DNA of 43,538 nucleotides from Paenibacillus taihuensis. GTDB taxonomy: Bacteria > Bacillota > Bacilli > Paenibacillales > Paenibacillaceae. Shown in pieces: positions 25,438 through 34,905 of this stretch. Within the stretch, counting starts at the first letter, position 1; every line of letters begins with the position of its first letter. The notes under the pieces were generated by a model. It worked only from the letters and a program-made list of their open reading frames with translations. It was not told the origin of the DNA and did not search any database. Location of the stretch: assembly GCF_003386535.1 (NCBI RefSeq), contig NZ_QTTN01000049.1, positions 1 to 43,538 on the forward strand, read 5' to 3'. The translations under genes were made by a program, and so were the position numbers.

Positions 25438-25756
25438 GAGGGTGATTGTCTTATGTCAGAACTATATTTACGAGCATCTCTACGAGGATATTCCGCTCGA
25501 TACGCTGGCTGAGCTTGTCGATTTGCATCCGAGCTACTTGTCCCGCCTGTTCAAGAAGGAGACAGGCATGACGATCAGCTGCTTCATCCTGAGCGAGAAA
25601 GTCGAGGAAGCGAAGAACCTGCTCACCTTCTCCAAGCTGTCCCTGTCGGATATATGCGCGCGGCTGAACTTCTTTGACCAGAGCCATTTTACGAAGAGCT
25701 TCAGCAAGCTAACCGGCGAGACGCCGATGAAGTATCGGGCGAAGTATGGGCAATGA
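25433..25756 (+). pseudogene. AraC-type DNA-binding domain fragment
   Basis: The 107-residue frame holds an almost complete AraC double helix-turn-helix: 'IYEHLYEDIPLDTLAELVDLHPSYLSRLFKKETGMTISCFI' and 'LSLSDICARLNFFDQSHFTKSFSKLTGETPMKYRAKYG'. The usual N-terminal sensor of 150-250 residues is absent and the frame starts at TTG without a ribosome site. It lies next to the GH3 and symporter remnants and ends before a two-way terminator. It looks like the surviving end of the regulator of the lost glucoside locus. Expression as a free DNA-binding domain cannot be excluded. Confidence 0.75.
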
Positions 25757-25762
25757 CGCAAA

Positions 25763-25801
25763 AAAGCAGGCTAGCCTCCGAACCGAGGTCTTGCCTGCTT
25801 T
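25763..25801. terminator. Two-way terminator between AraC fragment and ABC operon
   Basis: AAAGCAGGC (25763-25771) pairs with GCCTGCTTT (25793-25801), with a second CCTC/GAGG stem inside. On the minus strand six T follow, so it ends the ABC operon; on the plus strand it follows the AraC fragment. Confidence 0.88.
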
Positions 25802-25851
25802 CATCACTAGGCGCCTAAACCGGCTGATCCTAGTCTAGCTTATGTCTGCGC

Positions 25852-26727
25852 TCACTCCTTGACCGAGCCCAATGTCATGCCCTTTACGAAGTATTTCTGC
25901 AGAAACGGGTACACCACGAGTACCGGCAGCATGCCGATAAATATTTGCGTCGCCCGCAGCGTTCGCGCCGAAATTTTTGCAATTTCGCTTACATTCATTT
26001 CGATACGCGTGTAGTCCTGCTTCTGTACCAGAATTTGAATCATGGTGGCTAATGGCTGCTTGTCATTACTCATATATATGAGCCCGTCAAACCAGGAGTT
26101 CCAGTGTGAGACGACAGTGAACAACGAAAGCGTGGCAATAGATGGAAGAGAAACCGGAAGAAAGACGGTGAACAGCACTCGCCAATGATTCGCTCCGTCA
26201 ATCTGCGCTGCTTCTTCTAGCTCCTTCGGGATACCGCGGAAAAAGTTCATCATCAGCACAACGTTAAACACGACGACTACGCCTGGCATGACAAGCGCCC
26301 AAATCGTATCCCGAATTCCAGTCGCATTTACGACTAAATAGGTAGGAATAAGTCCTCCATTGAACAGAATCGTTATAATAAAATACCAGGAATAGGCCGT
26401 TCGTCCGCGAAACTGGCTGTTCACCTTGGACATCGGATAGGCAGCCAGGAAGCATAGAAACATGCTGAGCGCTGTCCCGAGAGCGGTCCTGCTCACGCTA
26501 ATCCAGAGCGCTTGGGCAAAATCAGGGCTATCGAGCGTCCGCCTGTAGGCATCCAGATTAAAGCCTATCGGCCAAAACTTGACCAGATTACCGGTCGAAG
26601 CCGCATTGGAGCTTACGGATACGGCAAAAATATGAATAAGCGGCAGGAGGCACACTATAGCTCCTATACTGAGAATCGTCAAATTTATCGCGTAAAACAA
26701 TTTATAACCCGAAGTTTTATGATACAT
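25852..26727 (-). CDS. Carbohydrate ABC transporter permease, LplC/YtcP type
   Basis: The 291-residue protein has six predicted helices, the EAA loop 'LEEAAQIDGANHWRVLFTVFLPV' and the C-terminus 'FLQKYFVKGMTLGSVKE' that marks LplC-type permeases. ATG at 26727 is preferred over GTG at 26739 because the GGAAGG site is then about ten bases away. It is the last gene of the YesM/YesN-linked operon, 17 bases after the LplB-type gene. No ATPase is encoded nearby. Confidence 0.93.
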   Translation of the reverse strand: MYHKTSGYKLFYAINLTILSIGAIVCLLPLIHIFAVSVSSNAASTGNLVKFWPIGFNLDAYRRTLDSPDFAQALWISVSRTALGTALSMFLCFLAAYPMSKVNSQFRGRTAYSWYFIITILFNGGLIPTYLVVNATGIRDTIWALVMPGVVVVFNVVLMMNFFRGIPKELEEAAQIDGANHWRVLFTVFLPVSLPSIATLSLFTVVSHWNSWFDGLIYMSNDKQPLATMIQILVQKQDYTRIEMNVSEIAKISARTLRATQIFIGMLPVLVVYPFLQKYFVKGMTLGSVKE

Positions 26728-26744
26728 CCTTGCGCTCACCTTCC

Positions 26745-27653
26745 TTAGAATATGCGGTAATTGGCGAATTTTGCAGCCATGCGATAGGTGATCGTAATTA
26801 GGATTACGGAAACAACGGATTTGAATAGTCCGACTGCCGTTGAGAAACTGAAGGCGCCTTGCCGCAAGCCCATATCGAATACGTAGGTATCAATTATTTC
26901 TCCTTTCGCGGAGACAAGAGGATTAATCAGATTATATACCTGATCGAAGCCCCCATTCAGAATGTTGCCCAGCGACAGCGTCGCGATAATGACGCTTACC
27001 GGCAAAATCGACGGTACAGTAACTGCCCAGGTCTGTCTCCACCTGCTCGCACCATCTATCTCGGCAGCTTCATAAAGCGCTGGATTGACGCCAGCAAGCG
27101 CGGCAAGATAAATGATCGTGCCAAAGCCGAATTCCTTCCATACATCACTGCCGATCAAGGTTATTCGGAACCAATCGTTATCGCCAAGGAAGAAAACAGG
27201 AGCGATATGCAGCGCCTTCAACCCTTGATTAATGATCCCCGAGGGAGACAACATATCCGTCAATATAGCGCCAAGAATGACCCAGGAGATAAAATAAGGC
27301 AAATAGACGAAAGATTGTATGATTCGCTTTATAGCCATATGTCTGACCTCATTAAGCAATAGTGCGAATGCGAGCGGAACTATCCAGCCCAGCACCATTT
27401 TTCCTAATGAGATGAAAAGTGTGTTTCCGATTATTTCTGTAACTCGGCTGTCATTAAACAGCAGCCTGAACTGATCCAGCCCTACCCACTCCGAATGAAC
27501 AAAGCCGCTGTAAGACTTGTAGTTTTCAAAAGCAATAATAATGCCGAACATCGGAATATAGCTATAAATAAACAATAGAATGACAGATGGCAACAGCATG
27601 AAATGCAGCGGCCAGTTCGTTTTCCAATTCCATTTCGCTCGTATCGGCTCCAT
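26745..27653 (-). CDS. Carbohydrate ABC transporter permease, LplB type
   Basis: The 302-residue protein has an N-terminal helix 'LPSVILLFIYSYIPMFGIIIAF', the EAA loop 'YEAAEIDGASRWRQTWAVTVPSILP' and the late 'GLFKSVVSVILITITYRMAAKF' helix common to LplB-type permeases. A TGAGGTG site precedes ATG 27653. It pairs with the LplC-type gene 17 bases downstream. It probably takes an oligosaccharide delivered by the lipoprotein encoded upstream. Confidence 0.93.
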   Translation of the reverse strand: MEPIRAKWNWKTNWPLHFMLLPSVILLFIYSYIPMFGIIIAFENYKSYSGFVHSEWVGLDQFRLLFNDSRVTEIIGNTLFISLGKMVLGWIVPLAFALLLNEVRHMAIKRIIQSFVYLPYFISWVILGAILTDMLSPSGIINQGLKALHIAPVFFLGDNDWFRITLIGSDVWKEFGFGTIIYLAALAGVNPALYEAAEIDGASRWRQTWAVTVPSILPVSVIIATLSLGNILNGGFDQVYNLINPLVSAKGEIIDTYVFDMGLRQGAFSFSTAVGLFKSVVSVILITITYRMAAKFANYRIF

Positions 27654-27695
27654 GTATTCACCTCATTAATGCCGCACTGCGGCCTCTTCTCCCAC

Positions 27696-27728
27696 AATAA
27701 GAGGTGGACAGCCAGCCCACCTCTTATT
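27696..27728 (-). promoter_or_regulatory. Perfect 12-bp hairpin between binding-protein and permease genes
   Basis: AATAAGAGGTGG (27696-27707) pairs perfectly with CCACCTCTTATT (27717-27728) across a nine-base loop. It begins five bases after the stop codon of the binding-protein gene. No long T run follows, so it is likely an mRNA-end protector or partial attenuator, leaving more binding protein than permease. It parallels the structured gap at 12965-13075. Confidence 0.6.
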
Positions 27729-27732
27729 ACAG

Positions 27733-29433
27733 CTAGCCACGCTTGGTGGATTGATACCAGTCGTTGACTTCCTTCGTAATCTGCTCTCCGCCGTTTTCCT
27801 TCCATTTCTCTACAAAAGTGTCGAATTCGCCGGGGCTTGCTTTTCCGTAAATAATTTTAAGGAATGTTTCCGTTTCCGATTTGAAAAGAAGCGACCACTT
27901 GTCGGTCATCGTTTTGGTAGAAGCGCCGTTGAACAGATCGGTACGGTCAATGCCAGGCTGCGAGTATGCTGCCATATTCCCCTCGATGACAAGCGGTTCC
28001 GTATTCTCAGCCAGCTTCTGCTCATAAATATTGTCCTTCTTGCCGCTTGCGACACGCTCGTAGATTGCCGGTCCTTCAATCATACCCGGTGCTGCACCCG
28101 GGTCCAGCAGCGCAAATTGCTGAATAGCTGCGGAAGCGCCGTTCGGAATGTCTTTCCAATCCGGTTTGCCATCTTTCATGACGTAGTCGTAACCTTCAGC
28201 CATGCCTGCCGCGAACGGACTATTCGGATCTTCCAGTGCCCGCCCAAGCGTCGTATCCCAATAATAGAAAATAGCGTCGAAATGATCGAAGCCTTTACGG
28301 AATACATAGCTTCCATACGAGAGCTTGGAACCATGCCGACCGACCGTACCGTCCGCACCCGAAGGAAGCGGGTATGCCTTAACAACTGCACCAGGGACAT
28401 TTTTCGCCGTTTCATTGAGCGGCCAGCCGCCCATCCAGCCCGCGCCGAAAATAATTCCCGCATTGCCGGAAGTGAACAATGACGATGCCTGCATCTCATC
28501 ATTCGTACCGAATTCCTTGCCCATATACCCTTTGTTATAGAAGTCGTTCAGCTTCGTTAGAGCGCCCTTGATGCCTGGCTGGATCGAGCCGTATTGCAGC
28601 TTGCCCGAGCTATCCTCGTTCCAAGTCATCGGCTGCGAGGTGCCGAACATGAACTGAGTATCGCCCATCCACCAAGTCAATAGTGACTTGCCGGCCACCG
28701 CTAGCGGCGTCTTGTCCGGGAATTTCTTCTTGAAGGCGGCCAGCACCGCATCAAGTTCCGCAACGTTCGTAGGAGCCTTCATGCCTACAGCATCCAGCCA
28801 ATCTTGGCGAACCCACATGACGACATCGCCAACAACCGGATCAGCAATCGTCGGCAGTCCCCATCGCTTGCCATCGGAAGTAACCTGATTCCATACGACA
28901 GCGTTCTTGTCGAAGGTCTGCTTCGTCCTCTCCGAGGCATACTTCTCGTAAGCCTCATCGACCGACTCGATTTTGCCGGATTTGATCAGCTCATCCATCA
29001 CAACAAGATCGTTGATATACATGACGTCCGGCAGCTCATCGCCGCTTGCCAGCGCGAGACGCACCTTTGTATTGAAGGCATCATTCTGATCCGCCAGCAC
29101 CCACTTATACGACAGCTTGACGCCCATGTTGTCCAACATCCAGCGAGTAAGCGGATTGTTCTCTAGCGTATCACCGTTGCGGAAATCCTCCTGCTTGATC
29201 GCAGTCGAGATTGAAATTTCCACCGGCGGATCATATTTCTTGAACACCCCCGGTACCGTTTGACCTCCCCTGTCATCCTTGGCCGTCTCGCTCTTCTGAA
29301 CCTCATCGCCCTCATTGATGCTTTTGTTGGCGACTGCTCCATCATTGCTTCCGTTTCCGCCGCAGCCGGACATAAGCCCGAATGTGACACAGGCAACCAC
29401 TAGCAGCGCCAGCGTTTTAAAGCTCTTTCGCAT
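27733..29433 (-). CDS. Extracellular solute-binding lipoprotein (LplA-like)
   Basis: The 566-residue protein has a lipoprotein signal with the lipobox 'GLMSGC' (Cys 24), a short linker and a large solute-binding domain ('LALASGDELPDVMYINDLVVMDELIKSGKIESVDEAYEKYAS'). The size fits the long binding proteins that work with LplB/LplC permeases. AGGGGG lies nine bases before ATG 29433. It lies 155 bases after the response regulator gene, so it may have its own promoter activated by that regulator. Confidence 0.93.
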   Translation of the reverse strand: MRKSFKTLALLVVACVTFGLMSGCGGNGSNDGAVANKSINEGDEVQKSETAKDDRGGQTVPGVFKKYDPPVEISISTAIKQEDFRNGDTLENNPLTRWMLDNMGVKLSYKWVLADQNDAFNTKVRLALASGDELPDVMYINDLVVMDELIKSGKIESVDEAYEKYASERTKQTFDKNAVVWNQVTSDGKRWGLPTIADPVVGDVVMWVRQDWLDAVGMKAPTNVAELDAVLAAFKKKFPDKTPLAVAGKSLLTWWMGDTQFMFGTSQPMTWNEDSSGKLQYGSIQPGIKGALTKLNDFYNKGYMGKEFGTNDEMQASSLFTSGNAGIIFGAGWMGGWPLNETAKNVPGAVVKAYPLPSGADGTVGRHGSKLSYGSYVFRKGFDHFDAIFYYWDTTLGRALEDPNSPFAAGMAEGYDYVMKDGKPDWKDIPNGASAAIQQFALLDPGAAPGMIEGPAIYERVASGKKDNIYEQKLAENTEPLVIEGNMAAYSQPGIDRTDLFNGASTKTMTDKWSLLFKSETETFLKIIYGKASPGEFDTFVEKWKENGGEQITKEVNDWYQSTKRG

Positions 29434-29588
29434 GCTTCATCCCCCTAATCCCAAGTATCTGGTCTTGCTGTTTCTCATTATAAAAGACGGCATTCCCGCA
29501 TGATATGTCGGATAATTAATAACGATGATCGGTTATTAAGCTGTTTGGTCGCGCTCTATCCGCTTATCAAAAAAATAGCAGCCTTCCT

Positions 29589-31193
29589 TTAGGAACGGCT
29601 GCGGTACACGTTCGGCGTGACACCAAACTTCTTCTTAAATTCACGAATGAAATGCTGAGTGCTCTGATAGCCGACCATCAGCGTAATGTCGTTTATTCTT
29701 AGACGCGAATCGTTCAGCAAGACGCATGCTCTCTCCATTCGCTGCTCGTAGATATAGTCACTAATATTCCTTCCTGTCGCTGCTTTATAGATTTTGGAAA
29801 GATAGACAGGATGAAGATACACCTGATCTGCTATCGCCTGCAAGGTGACATTCTCCGCCAAATGCTCGCGTATATAGCGTTCCGCGTTCTCGATAATCCG
29901 GTTATGCGTGACGGGCTGCTCCACCGAGTGCATATTTTCCTTAATCAGGGTAATCAATGTTATAGCCCATTCTCGAACCTCGCCCGCCTTGCGAAAGCGA
30001 GTAGATATCGCAATCGGATCCGCGTTATCAATTAAATCCTCGAGCAGAATGCCGTTCTTATGGGCAATATGCATAAAGCATCCAAGCAGGCTCACATACA
30101 CTTCGGCGAAATGCGTCTGCGAATAAGGATATTTCCGCTCCAATTCTTCCATTATGGCTTCAATTCGAATTTGCACGCCTTCCCAGCTTCCCAGATCAAA
30201 GAGCTGGGGCAGTGCCGGTGTAGCGTATAGCCATTTGAGCGATTCTCGTTTCACCGCCTCCGGAAGCTCTTCTTCGATGCAGAAATAACGATTGCCTGTT
30301 ACCGTCATCATTCGAACAGCCTTCAAGCTGAACTGGTGTACGAGCGGCAGCTCCTCAGGAAATCGGCCAAGACCGGCAACATAAATGGAAATATCACCTT
30401 TCATATACCTTTTGACATTATCACTATATTTCTGCAGCATTTCTTGAAGCAACCGGGATTGTCGCTCAACCTGTTCCTCGTCCCAAGCCAGAACAGCGAC
30501 CAACTGACCGGTTTTATTCTTTCCGTACCAAAAATTAAATTCAGGCGACGCCGTCTCCGTCAGAATATTAAACAGCGAGTACTCTAGCAGCTCCTTATCC
30601 GTCTTCGAAGACCGGGAGGTTTGATATTCTTCATACTCCAGCAGAATCAGGCGAAACAAGCAGCCGTGCGGAAACGCCAATCCGTACATCGTCAGCCGCT
30701 CATCCAACGTCTGCCTACGTGGAAAGTAGCCTTCTAGCAGCTCAGAGAGCAAGGCCGATTTCAATAAATCCACATTTCGCAGCCAATTCGACGAAGATTG
30801 CCGGCGCTTGGACTGTATATCCCTTAGATCGGAAGTCAACTGACCGATACAGCGCAGCAGTTCCTCATCACGGACAGGCTTGATTAAATACTCCACCGCC
30901 CGAAGCTCGAGCGCTCTTCTCGCATATTCAAATTGTGCGTGACCGGTCAGCAAGATGCTCTGTAATTCTGGACGAATGAGCTTGCTCTCTTCAATCAGCT
31001 CAAGACCAGACTTGCCTGGCATTCGAATATCAGTAATCATAATGTCGATGGAATTGCCCTTCAGCACTTCCATGGCTTCAATCCCCGAATATGCTCTGTA
31101 GACGCGTTCGATGCCGAGCTGCTCCCAGGAGATGGTCTCAGCCATGCTATCCACAATATGCCGGTGATCGTCAACGATGAGTAGCGAGAACAC
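29589..31193 (-). CDS. YesN-type response regulator with AraC DNA-binding domain
   Basis: The 534-residue protein begins with a receiver domain: acidic pair in 'LLIVDDHRH', phospho-acceptor Asp near 55 in 'ITDIRMPGKSG', Thr in 'ILLTGHAQF' and Lys in 'LIKPVRDEE'. A long middle region follows, then an AraC-type double helix-turn-helix ('VTLQAIADQVYLHPVYLSKIY' and 'INDITLMVGYQSTQHFIREFKKKFGVTPNVYR'). It probably activates the transporter genes downstream. GTG at 31193 has AGGAGG seven bases before it; TTG at 31199 touches that site directly and is less likely. The kinase stop codon is only 12 bases upstream. Confidence 0.9.
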   Translation of the reverse strand: MFSLLIVDDHRHIVDSMAETISWEQLGIERVYRAYSGIEAMEVLKGNSIDIMITDIRMPGKSGLELIEESKLIRPELQSILLTGHAQFEYARRALELRAVEYLIKPVRDEELLRCIGQLTSDLRDIQSKRRQSSSNWLRNVDLLKSALLSELLEGYFPRRQTLDERLTMYGLAFPHGCLFRLILLEYEEYQTSRSSKTDKELLEYSLFNILTETASPEFNFWYGKNKTGQLVAVLAWDEEQVERQSRLLQEMLQKYSDNVKRYMKGDISIYVAGLGRFPEELPLVHQFSLKAVRMMTVTGNRYFCIEEELPEAVKRESLKWLYATPALPQLFDLGSWEGVQIRIEAIMEELERKYPYSQTHFAEVYVSLLGCFMHIAHKNGILLEDLIDNADPIAISTRFRKAGEVREWAITLITLIKENMHSVEQPVTHNRIIENAERYIREHLAENVTLQAIADQVYLHPVYLSKIYKAATGRNISDYIYEQRMERACVLLNDSRLRINDITLMVGYQSTQHFIREFKKKFGVTPNVYRSRS

Positions 31194-31204
31194 GGACAAC
31201 CCTC

Positions 31205-32932
31205 CTAATGATGTTCATGTATGCTCCAGTATAATTTGACATAAGCGCCGCCTAGCTCCGATTGACCGATGTCCAGCCCTGAGCCTTCACCGAAGAAGTA
31301 ATTCAGCCGCTGCGCAACATTCTTCATGCCTGTCCCGCCTGAATCGGCGTATTCACGACCAGGCATCTGCTGGATAATGCCAGCTTCATGACCAGCAAAT
31401 CCGGCGCCGTCGTCTTCTACTGTAATGGAGCAAACCTCCTGCAACACAGTCCCTCTAATGCGAATCATCCCTCGTTCCAGCTTTGGCTCCAACCCATGAA
31501 CGATGGCATTTTCGACGATTGGCTGAATTAGCAGTTTCGGGATTCTCATCCCCTCCATTTCGGAGTTGATCTCGATTTCATAACTAAACTTATCCAACTG
31601 CATATTCATAATATCCAGATAATTGTGGACGAAAGCCAGTTCCTCTTGCAGACTGGATACGAGAATTTCATTATGCGTCGAGTACTTGTAGTAGTCCGCT
31701 AAATTATGCCCGATTGCGACGATGGTTTCGTAACGCTTCATCTTTGCCATGCTGATAATAAACGCAAAGCAATTATATAGAAAGTGGGGGTTAATTTGAG
31801 ACTGAAGCTGCTTCATAACCGCTTCGCGGGAACGGATTTCTTCCGCATGTACTTGCTCAATCAACTGTTGAATTTCAGCGGTCATCTGATTGAAGCGCGA
31901 AAACAACAGCTGGAAATCATTATTCGTCTTCTCGCGCAATCGCGCTGAATACTGCCCGTTCTTGAAGTATTGAACACCGCGAATAAGCTGCCTGACCGGC
32001 ACTTGGATATGGAAGTACAACAAGCCAGCTGCTGACAGCGCAACCAGAATAAGCAGGGATACAATGGAATAAAACAGCTGGGTGCTCTTCGTAACAGGCT
32101 TCAAAATATCCTTCATCGGCACATAGTCCACAAGCGTCCAGCCCATCTCATCCGAATGCTTTGTATACACCTGAAACTGACGGCCTTCGTAATCGACGAC
32201 GAAGGGATCCGAGGCTTCCCCCTGCTGGGATAATCGCGTTGCAATAACATCCGAAAGCGTTGTGTCGGACGAAGAGTTTAAAATCCGATTTATCGGCGAT
32301 TGGTAAAAGAACGGGTCATTAATTCCTTTATTCTTGAATTGATCCAATAACGAGACGATATTATCGGCGTACAAATCAATTTCAATTACATAAGGGCTTT
32401 CCAAAACATTTTCAGCAGAATACGCTGACTTCAAGAATAGGCGGGAGAAAATGCTCTTCGTAACGCTCCCCTCCTGCACGCTGTCGAAATACCAGTTCCT
32501 CGCGCCCCGGCGCGCTTTCTCTTGAAGCTCTTCGCTATGATAGAAATAAGGAGAATAGGTCGATACGACGGCCTGTGACCGCGGAAAGAAGACAGTAACT
32601 CGGTTATTCCACTTATTTGAGAACGAGCTGCTGAACATCGTCAACTTATCCAGAATGTTCCGCTGCGTCGCATACCGGTCAAAACCGTTCTTCGGATAGC
32701 TCTCTGCAAAAGCAAGCACGTCCGAATCGTTCATAACGATTGCGGCGAAATAAGCCAATTGGTCCACCGTGCTTTCGAGCTGATTCAAATAATTGGACAG
32801 CCTGCTTTCGTTTGCGAAATCAATCTGCTCGCGAATGACATCTACGCTCTCTTTATTAGAGTACGTATACAGAATCATAATCGGAGACATTAGGAGCACG
32901 ATGAAGAGAAGCGCTTTCGTAATGAGATGCAG
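31205..32932 (-). CDS. YesM-type sensor histidine kinase, probably starting at CTG
   Basis: The protein has an N-terminal helix, an extracellular dCache-like sensor region, a second helix near 'LLILVALSAAGLLYFHIQV', a HAMP domain ('QLIRGVQYFKNGQYSARLREKTN'), the phospho-His motif 'QSQINPHFLYNCF' and an ATP-binding domain ('LLIQPIVENAIVHGLEP', 'VEDDGAGFAG'). From GTG 32899 the first helix would be cut short. CTG at 32932 lies seven bases after AGGAGG and restores a full helix (MHLITKALLFIVLLMSPIMI), giving 575 residues. It pairs with the regulator 12 bases downstream and likely senses an extracellular sugar or the loaded binding protein. Confidence 0.88.
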   Translation of the reverse strand: MHLITKALLFIVLLMSPIMILYTYSNKESVDVIREQIDFANESRLSNYLNQLESTVDQLAYFAAIVMNDSDVLAFAESYPKNGFDRYATQRNILDKLTMFSSSFSNKWNNRVTVFFPRSQAVVSTYSPYFYHSEELQEKARRGARNWYFDSVQEGSVTKSIFSRLFLKSAYSAENVLESPYVIEIDLYADNIVSLLDQFKNKGINDPFFYQSPINRILNSSSDTTLSDVIATRLSQQGEASDPFVVDYEGRQFQVYTKHSDEMGWTLVDYVPMKDILKPVTKSTQLFYSIVSLLILVALSAAGLLYFHIQVPVRQLIRGVQYFKNGQYSARLREKTNNDFQLLFSRFNQMTAEIQQLIEQVHAEEIRSREAVMKQLQSQINPHFLYNCFAFIISMAKMKRYETIVAIGHNLADYYKYSTHNEILVSSLQEELAFVHNYLDIMNMQLDKFSYEIEINSEMEGMRIPKLLIQPIVENAIVHGLEPKLERGMIRIRGTVLQEVCSITVEDDGAGFAGHEAGIIQQMPGREYADSGGTGMKNVAQRLNYFFGEGSGLDIGQSELGGAYVKLYWSIHEHH

Positions 32933-33110
32933 GCCGCTCCCTCCTTTTGTAATTGGCGTCTTTTGTCATTTAATGGCGTATTCTCATGCTTTTCATTATA
33001 AAACCATGTCAATGAAAGCGCTAGACAGCTCCTGCCAAACGAGGAGAGGAGCGCGCATGCGGAGATGCGCCCCCCCCTGATCCTACGGCCTCCGGTCTAA
33101 GGAGTCGCAG

Positions 33111-34697
33111 CTAGTTTTTTACAAAGCTGATATCGTCCTGATAGAAATAGTAGGAGCTACCGCCGGCCCATACACCGACTTGGATGGTTGCGGTATTTGC
33201 AGGAGCCGTAAACGTAACACTCTTCTGCGTATAGGATGTAGTCGTAAACGCAACATTCCCGCTTGCAAGCTGCATGCCTGAAGCGTTATAGCACGTATAG
33301 CTCAGCGAGCCGTAATTCGAGCCGCCCGAAGCGCTAAGCTTGCCCCAGCCGCTTAGCGTATAAGAGGCGCCTGCCGTAACGCCGGTACTGATCGTTTGCC
33401 CTTTGCCGCCTGCCGCTGTTCCGGAACGAAGGGAGGATGCGCCACTGTGCGCATTGCTAGCAACGACTGACGAATTTCCCCAATCGGTCCAGCCGGTCGT
33501 ACCCGACTCAAAGCCCGGATTCGACAACAGGTTGGTACCAATGCCTCCGCTGCCGGCAGTCAGTCCGTCGCGTAAGCCTGTCATGAGCGGGTGCTGATCC
33601 GCACTGCTCGGCATGTAATCATGCGCGATCTCCCAAATGATCGCCCCGCCGAAGCCATTATTCTGCGCATAGATTACCTTCTGCCTGATGCTCTCCGCAT
33701 TCTCATAAGAGATAAACATATCGTTCGCCGAGCCGCTGTTGTCGAAGCCAAGCCACGGCACCATGGACGTACTGTCCCAGTGGTCATTTGCTGCGCTGTA
33801 ATAAGTTCCCATAATTGTTTTATACGGTATATCGTATTGGTCCGACGGCGCGGTAGTCCAAGACTGTTTCGGCTTGCTTACGCCCCCCGTGTCTGTGCCC
33901 GCTCCGCCACTCCAAATGTGGGAGCCGAAAGAAATACCAATGCCGAGCTTCGACTTCGATATGCCTGCATTGACGAGCGCGTTCATACTGTCGCTCAAGC
34001 TAGGGACGGCGCCGCCTGTCGAAGGGAATGTGTAGCCTCCGTTGTATAGCGGCGAATTAAACCATGTCACCCACTGCGGCCATGCGCCGCTCATATCATA
34101 AGTCATGACATTGATTTGGTCGAACTTGTTCGCGACTGGAGCAAGGATGTTTCCGTCGCCAGACCCGATTGCGGCTGTCAGCAGCTTTGCGGAACCGATC
34201 TTGGTCCGCAGTTCAGTGACAAATGCCTGATAAGACGCACTATCCGTAATTGGCTCAGCATCAAGGTCGATGCCATCATAACCGTTTGTGGTCATGAAAT
34301 TGTACAAATTGTTAACAAAGGCTGTTCGGTTGGCACTCTGAATCGCCCCATTGAACGCAGTGCCCGAGTTCGCGCCTCCGACAACGATTAACACTTTAAC
34401 GCCTTTGCTATGAGCGGTGCTAACGACATCCGAAATTTGCGCCGGAGTAAACCATGGCTGCGTCACAGTCCCGTCCGATTGCGGTTCCAGAGCGAAGTGA
34501 GCCAGATGCGTCAGTCCGTTGAAATCGGTTGCAGACATCGGCATATTCGTGTACTCATACCCGGGATAATACCCCATCCTCCACGTAAGCGCCGCAGCGG
34601 ACGTAGGCTGCAGCGGGTAAAATAAACTTCCAAGAAGCGATACTACGACGGCTGCCAGCGCCAGCCAGCTCATCCCTTTTCTCTTGCTCTTCAACAT
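33111..34697 (-). CDS. Secreted GH18 chitinase-like enzyme with C-terminal CBM
   Basis: The protein has a signal peptide ('SWLALAAVVVSLLGSLFYPL', cut near 'TSAAA'), a GH18 barrel with the catalytic signature DGIDLDAE (catalytic Glu near residue 148), and conserved 'QINVMTYDMSG' and 'GGAIIWEIAHD' strands. A C-terminal module follows ('NLLSNPGFESGTTGWTDWG') like CBM4/9-type carbohydrate-binding modules. It would hydrolyse chitin or related beta-1,4-GlcNAc polymers outside the cell. The start is uncertain: ATG 34697 or GTG 34700, with AAGGG upstream; GTG 34712 is too near that site. It stands alone, upstream of the sensor kinase gene. Confidence 0.9.
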   Translation of the reverse strand: MLKSKRKGMSWLALAAVVVSLLGSLFYPLQPTSAAALTWRMGYYPGYEYTNMPMSATDFNGLTHLAHFALEPQSDGTVTQPWFTPAQISDVVSTAHSKGVKVLIVVGGANSGTAFNGAIQSANRTAFVNNLYNFMTTNGYDGIDLDAEPITDSASYQAFVTELRTKIGSAKLLTAAIGSGDGNILAPVANKFDQINVMTYDMSGAWPQWVTWFNSPLYNGGYTFPSTGGAVPSLSDSMNALVNAGISKSKLGIGISFGSHIWSGGAGTDTGGVSKPKQSWTTAPSDQYDIPYKTIMGTYYSAANDHWDSTSMVPWLGFDNSGSANDMFISYENAESIRQKVIYAQNNGFGGAIIWEIAHDYMPSSADQHPLMTGLRDGLTAGSGGIGTNLLSNPGFESGTTGWTDWGNSSVVASNAHSGASSLRSGTAAGGKGQTISTGVTAGASYTLSGWGKLSASGGSNYGSLSYTCYNASGMQLASGNVAFTTTSYTQKSVTFTAPANTATIQVGVWAGGSSYYFYQDDISFVKN

Positions 34698-34838
34698 CAC
34701 ATGATCACGCACCCTTCGGGAATTTGTGGAGCAACTAAATTATCCGAAGAAAAGTGATGCAGGGATATGACGGTATGTTAATTTCAATGATCGAAAATCA
34801 ATCATCTATAGCCTGCTGCAGCATGAAATCGGAATAAA

Positions 34839-34874
34839 AAGCCTCTCTTCCCTTCAAACAGGAAAGAGAGGCTT
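34839..34874 (-). terminator. Terminator after the YiaA/YiaB-type gene
   Basis: A 14-position stem, 13 of them paired (AAGCCTCTCTTCCC at 34839-34852 with GGAAAGAGAGGCTT at 34861-34874), with TTTTT following on the minus strand. It lies about 32 bases after the stop of the membrane protein gene. Confidence 0.85.
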
Positions 34875-34905
34875 CTACTTTGTTGAAATGCGTGCTTACG
34901 TCGAC

